Assembly: GCA_965120415.1 (NCBI GenBank)
Contig: CBCPNA010000025.1
Coordinates: 1-14,631, forward strand
Reading direction: 5' to 3'
From: CBCPNA01 sp965120415
GTDB taxonomy: Bacteria; Bacillota; Clostridia; Lachnospirales; CAG-274
DNA: 14,631 nucleotides
Shown here: one piece after another, positions 14,601-14,631 of the stretch
Layout: each line of letters begins with the position of its first letter
Position numbering within the stretch: the first letter of the stretch is position 1
Made by a program: the position numbers and the translations under genes
The notes under the pieces: model-generated
Databases searched by the model: none
What the model was told of the DNA's origin: nothing
What the model saw: only the letters and a program-made list of their open reading frames with translations

Positions 14601-14631
14601 ATGAGATATGAAGAAGAATTAAAAAAACAAA
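14601..14631 (+). CDS. 5' end of a downstream gene (partial)
   Basis: ATG at 14601 is preceded by AAGG-type SD sequence (AAAGG 14582-14586 and AAGGT 14588-14592), and the frame stays open to the end of the window, reading MRYEEELKKQ. It begins 34 nt after the HsdR-like stump and may belong to the same transcript. Ten residues are not enough to name a family. Confidence 0.5.
   Translation, partial: MRYEEELKKQ

Noticed and set aside
1..14631. CRISPR array, tRNA, rRNA, insertion sequence or attachment site
   Set aside because: No regularly spaced repeats, no cloverleaf with CCA-proximal motifs, no transposase motif and no terminal inverted repeats were seen on either strand.

Overview
The window is very AT-rich, all recognisable genes lie on the + strand, ribosome-binding sites are strong AAGGAGG-type, and the terminators are short stem-loops followed by T runs. 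This fits a low-GC Gram-positive bacterium. The gene families recalled here (DUF5716 and DUF5717 next to Hsp70 paralogues) point to Clostridia, probably Lachnospirales. The taxonomic call is inference, because no marker gene is present.

Layout. Positions 1-51 are the 3' end of an upstream gene, closed by a terminator at 57-82. A promoter (-35 at 126-131, extended -10 at 146-154) then precedes eight tightly packed genes from 256 to 14014, with gaps of 3 to 59 nt and several SD sequences that overlap the preceding stop codon. A terminator at 14141-14169 closes this unit. After an AT-rich gap there is a 60-codon ORF that looks like an N-terminal stump of a type I restriction HsdR subunit, and then the first codons of another gene that runs off the end.

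The eight-gene unit looks like a self-contained, non-canonical Hsp70 machine. In order it encodes: a beta-rich protein and a large helical/TPR protein that together resemble one DUF5717 protein split in two; Hsp70 A; a 568-residue protein ending in a GrpE-like beta domain; a degenerate Hsp70-fold protein (DUF5716-like) that has lost the glycine-rich phosphate-2 motif; Hsp70 B; Hsp70 C, which carries a C-terminal von Willebrand A domain with an intact MIDAS motif; and a TPR protein with a conserved-looking N-terminal domain. The three Hsp70s keep the ATPase motifs, lack the canonical hydrophobic interdomain linker, and have no helical lid. No J-domain protein (no HPD motif) is encoded here, and no CIRCE operator is visible at the promoter.

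Working model (inference): several specialised Hsp70s share a dedicated, enlarged nucleotide exchange factor. The TPR and beta-rich proteins act as scaffolds or client adaptors in place of DnaJ, and the vWA domain supplies metal-dependent ligand binding. The client and the physiological role cannot be read from the sequence. A further unusual point is a long hairpin between the last two genes of the unit. If it forms, it would bring a distant Shine-Dalgarno sequence to normal spacing from the start codon of the TPR gene.
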